Assembly: GCF_018860425.1 (NCBI RefSeq) | Contig: NZ_JAHKPI010000025.1 | Coordinates: 216,326-280,325, forward strand | Reading direction: 5' to 3' | DNA: 64,000 nucleotides | Source of the DNA: Marinobacter sp. F3R08 | GTDB taxonomy: Bacteria > Pseudomonadota > Gammaproteobacteria > Pseudomonadales > Oleiphilaceae | Shown: positions 62,146-64,000 of the stretch, in pieces | How the letters are laid out: every line of letters begins with the position of its first letter | Position numbering within the stretch: the stretch's first letter is position 1 | Position numbers and translations under genes: made by a program | Notes under the pieces: model-generated | The model's input: the letters and a program-made list of their open reading frames with translations, nothing else | The model's database searches: none | Told to the model about the DNA's origin: nothing

Positions 62146-63771
62146 ATGCGACAGCAAAGCTACAACCGTCAGATTCTCGCTGCTTTTGTCACCACGATTT
62201 TATCCTGTGGTGCGCAGGCTCAGTTGGCGCAGAATCTGACCATACACCCCAAAGCGTTGGCGCTGGGTAACGCCGTGACTGCCGACCCGCCGGGACTCAT
62301 GGCGATTCATTACAACCCTGCTGGTCTGACCAAACTGGATGGGCGTCAGCTGGAAGTGAACCTGATGAGCGTCTATCTGGACGTTGATGCGGATTTCACA
62401 GCACCGGAAGGTTATGAGATTTTCGGCATTGACGGGCTGGAGATTGATCCTCAGACCGGAAAGCAGAGGGACCCGGTTGCCAATACCCACAGTCACAGCA
62501 ATAACGTGGCCCTGTATCTGCCGGGATACGGTATCTTGCGCGCGCCTCCCGGGCCGGCTCTCGCGCCTTCAGCAGGTATCAGCATCAATTCTCCGGGTTC
62601 CAGGCTGACCTTCGGTAATGCTTTTTACCTGCCGTTGGCCGCCGGTTTCTACCGCGATAAGGACGATCCTGGCCGTTACCAGCCACAGGCTACGGCTTTG
62701 CAGCGCACGACGTATCTTTCGCCCACCGTGGGCTATGAAATCAATGACGAATGGTCCGTTGGAGCCGGTATTCACCTGTCTCACATGGGGATCGCAGCAG
62801 ACCAGTACATGCGTGCTCCCAACCTGCTCCTGGGGGTAGCGGAAGTGTTACAGGACGCTTTCAACTGTGAGAGTGGTGATGAGCCGCTTCAGCCCTGGCT
62901 GGCACTTTGTGGCGGTAACATCGGCCCCTGGGATGATATCGGTGCCCTGAATATCAATGTTCAGGAAACTCTGTCCCCCACCTATGCCCTGGGTGTGATC
63001 TGGGAGCCAACAGACTGGTTCAGCTGGGGGGCGAGTTATACCTCTGAAGCTGAAATGAACATGAAGGGCACGTTCGAGATTCAGTACACCGACGATTGGT
63101 CAGGTTTCTGGCAGAGTGTTAACGGATCCGTTCTTGGTGCCATTACCTCGGCAATCCTGAGCCTGCCGTCTGGTGCGCCCAAGGAATCCGGCAACGTCAG
63201 TATGGATCTGGTGTATCCGCAGCATTTCCAGACTGGAATCAGTGTCGACGTTCACCCGAAGCTGACTCTCAACGCAGACATAGGCTGGACCGATTACAAG
63301 CAATGGGATGCCTTTGTATTCAGGTTTGATCGCAACCTGGAATTTCTCAATGCGGCCAGGATCCTGTCTCCGGACAACGCCACGTCAAATACCCTGCGAC
63401 TACCTCTGGGCTTCAAGAGCCAATGGAACTGGGCGTTTGGAATGGAATTTCATGCGTCTTCCCGTCTGGACCTTCGGGCCGGTGTGGAAATACGGGATTC
63501 CGTCATCCCCGATGATCAGCGACAGGTTATGGCACCGTTCGGGGGAGCCAACCTCTACAGTGTCGGTATGGGGTATCAGTGGGACAAGAACACCGAGGTT
63601 GACATGAACCTCAGTTACCTCCACTCGATAGAGTCAATTCCCGCCAACACAAGTTGCAACGTAAACTGTGACAACATTACTAACATTATCTACAACCCCT
63701 ATGCGGGCCTCGATATAAAAACCTCGTTACGGGTTGTGATGGCGGGCCTCAGCTTTCGGACAAGGTTCTGA
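62146..63771 (+). CDS. OmpP1/FadL-family outer-membrane transporter
   Basis: A 541-aa outer-membrane barrel of the FadL family, which lets long-chain fatty acids, alkanes or aromatics pass the outer membrane. A signal peptide ends AQAQ near residue 26. The N-terminal hatch follows with LGNAVTADPPGLMAIHYNPAGL, including the family NPAG motif. Terminal MAGLSFRTRF ends in Phe as barrels do. It is longer than E. coli FadL (446), with an extended loop around residues 235-265 that contains a Cys pair. Marinobacter uses FadL relatives such as AupA for alkane uptake, but I cannot show orthology. Confidence 0.88.
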   Translation: MRQQSYNRQILAAFVTTILSCGAQAQLAQNLTIHPKALALGNAVTADPPGLMAIHYNPAGLTKLDGRQLEVNLMSVYLDVDADFTAPEGYEIFGIDGLEIDPQTGKQRDPVANTHSHSNNVALYLPGYGILRAPPGPALAPSAGISINSPGSRLTFGNAFYLPLAAGFYRDKDDPGRYQPQATALQRTTYLSPTVGYEINDEWSVGAGIHLSHMGIAADQYMRAPNLLLGVAEVLQDAFNCESGDEPLQPWLALCGGNIGPWDDIGALNINVQETLSPTYALGVIWEPTDWFSWGASYTSEAEMNMKGTFEIQYTDDWSGFWQSVNGSVLGAITSAILSLPSGAPKESGNVSMDLVYPQHFQTGISVDVHPKLTLNADIGWTDYKQWDAFVFRFDRNLEFLNAARILSPDNATSNTLRLPLGFKSQWNWAFGMEFHASSRLDLRAGVEIRDSVIPDDQRQVMAPFGGANLYSVGMGYQWDKNTEVDMNLSYLHSIESIPANTSCNVNCDNITNIIYNPYAGLDIKTSLRVVMAGLSFRTRF

Positions 63772-63804
63772 TTGATGCCATCAATAAAAGGGTAGTCATT
63801 TGCC

Positions 63805-64000
63805 GTGATCAACGGTTCTGTATTGAAATCAGTCACCAGCCTCTTTCTGGCCGCTCTTCTCGGAGGCTGCCAGATTGGTGGCTCCACGGTATCCAAACAA
63901 GAAGGCTACTTTACCTGGGTAGATGAGCAGGGGAGGGTTCGATACTCTCCTGTGGCCGGAGTCGCAAATACGGATACTGACGATCCAGGCGATCCAGGCG
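63805..64000 (+). CDS. DUF4124-type lipoprotein (N-terminal part, cut by window end)
   Basis: The frame starts at a GTG at 63805 and stays open to the window edge, giving 65 codons. The lipobox is LGGC (Cys22) after a hydrophobic stretch SLFLAALLGG. The sequence GYFTWVDEQGRVRYSPVAG matches the start of the DUF4124 domain. AAAGGG lies about 13 bases upstream. It follows the FadL gene by 33 bases and may be co-transcribed. The rest of the protein, perhaps with another domain, lies outside the window. Confidence 0.7.
   Translation, partial: MINGSVLKSVTSLFLAALLGGCQIGGSTVSKQEGYFTWVDEQGRVRYSPVAGVANTDTDDPGDPG

Overview
This is chromosomal DNA of a heterotrophic marine-type gammaproteobacterium, most like Marinobacter. 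That placement rests on gene content and order (clpX-lon-hup-ppiD; a Pseudomonas-like hexR / zwf-pgl-eda / gap-pyk / edd-glk block; PHA synthase with phasin; FadL-type porin) and on protein resemblance judged by eye. No 16S gene or database search supports it. Coding density is high. I see no tRNA, rRNA, CRISPR array, insertion sequence, prophage or attachment site.

Region by region. (1) 1-5.3 kb: end of clpX, then lon, an HU gene and ppiD, a proteostasis and nucleoid block. (2) 5.4-14.9 kb: the complete Entner-Doudoroff route with its repressor HexR. Two HexR-box-like palindromes lie before zwf and between gap and edd. A family 4/5-like uracil-DNA glycosylase follows. (3) 15.7-28.2 kb: a glycerol regulon: glpD, glpR, glpK, a sigma-54 enhancer-binding protein, and a full GlpSTPQUV-type glycerol ABC importer in place of a GlpF facilitator. 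Both transporter promoters have a GG-N10-GC sigma-54 signature about 110 bp downstream of a TGTTC/GAACA dyad, so the enhancer-binding protein is the probable activator. (4) 28.3-31 kb: an orphan periplasmic binding protein and ApbE.

(5) 30.9-51.6 kb is the most unusual part. A minus-strand operon encodes a DUF1501 Tat substrate, a dihaem LamG lipoprotein and a monohaem periplasmic protein. It diverges from a long plus-strand block: a dihaem PD40-type propeller lipoprotein, two outer-membrane barrel-like proteins, a TlpA-type thioredoxin, DUF4266 and DUF3570 proteins, a small coiled-coil protein, three TPR proteins (two of them lipoproteins), a short exported protein, then ExbB, two unequal ExbD proteins and a TonB-like transducer with an AgmX/PglI-type end. 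I read it as an envelope-spanning, proton-driven system coupled to periplasmic redox proteins. Its function is unknown to me.

(6) 51.6-64 kb: a sodium/solute symporter, phaC and a phasin, a DksA-like zinc-finger protein, an ATPase-FtsX-HlyD export module, a periplasmic C39 peptidase paired with a FapF-like outer-membrane protein, a FadL porin, and the start of a DUF4124 lipoprotein cut by the window edge.
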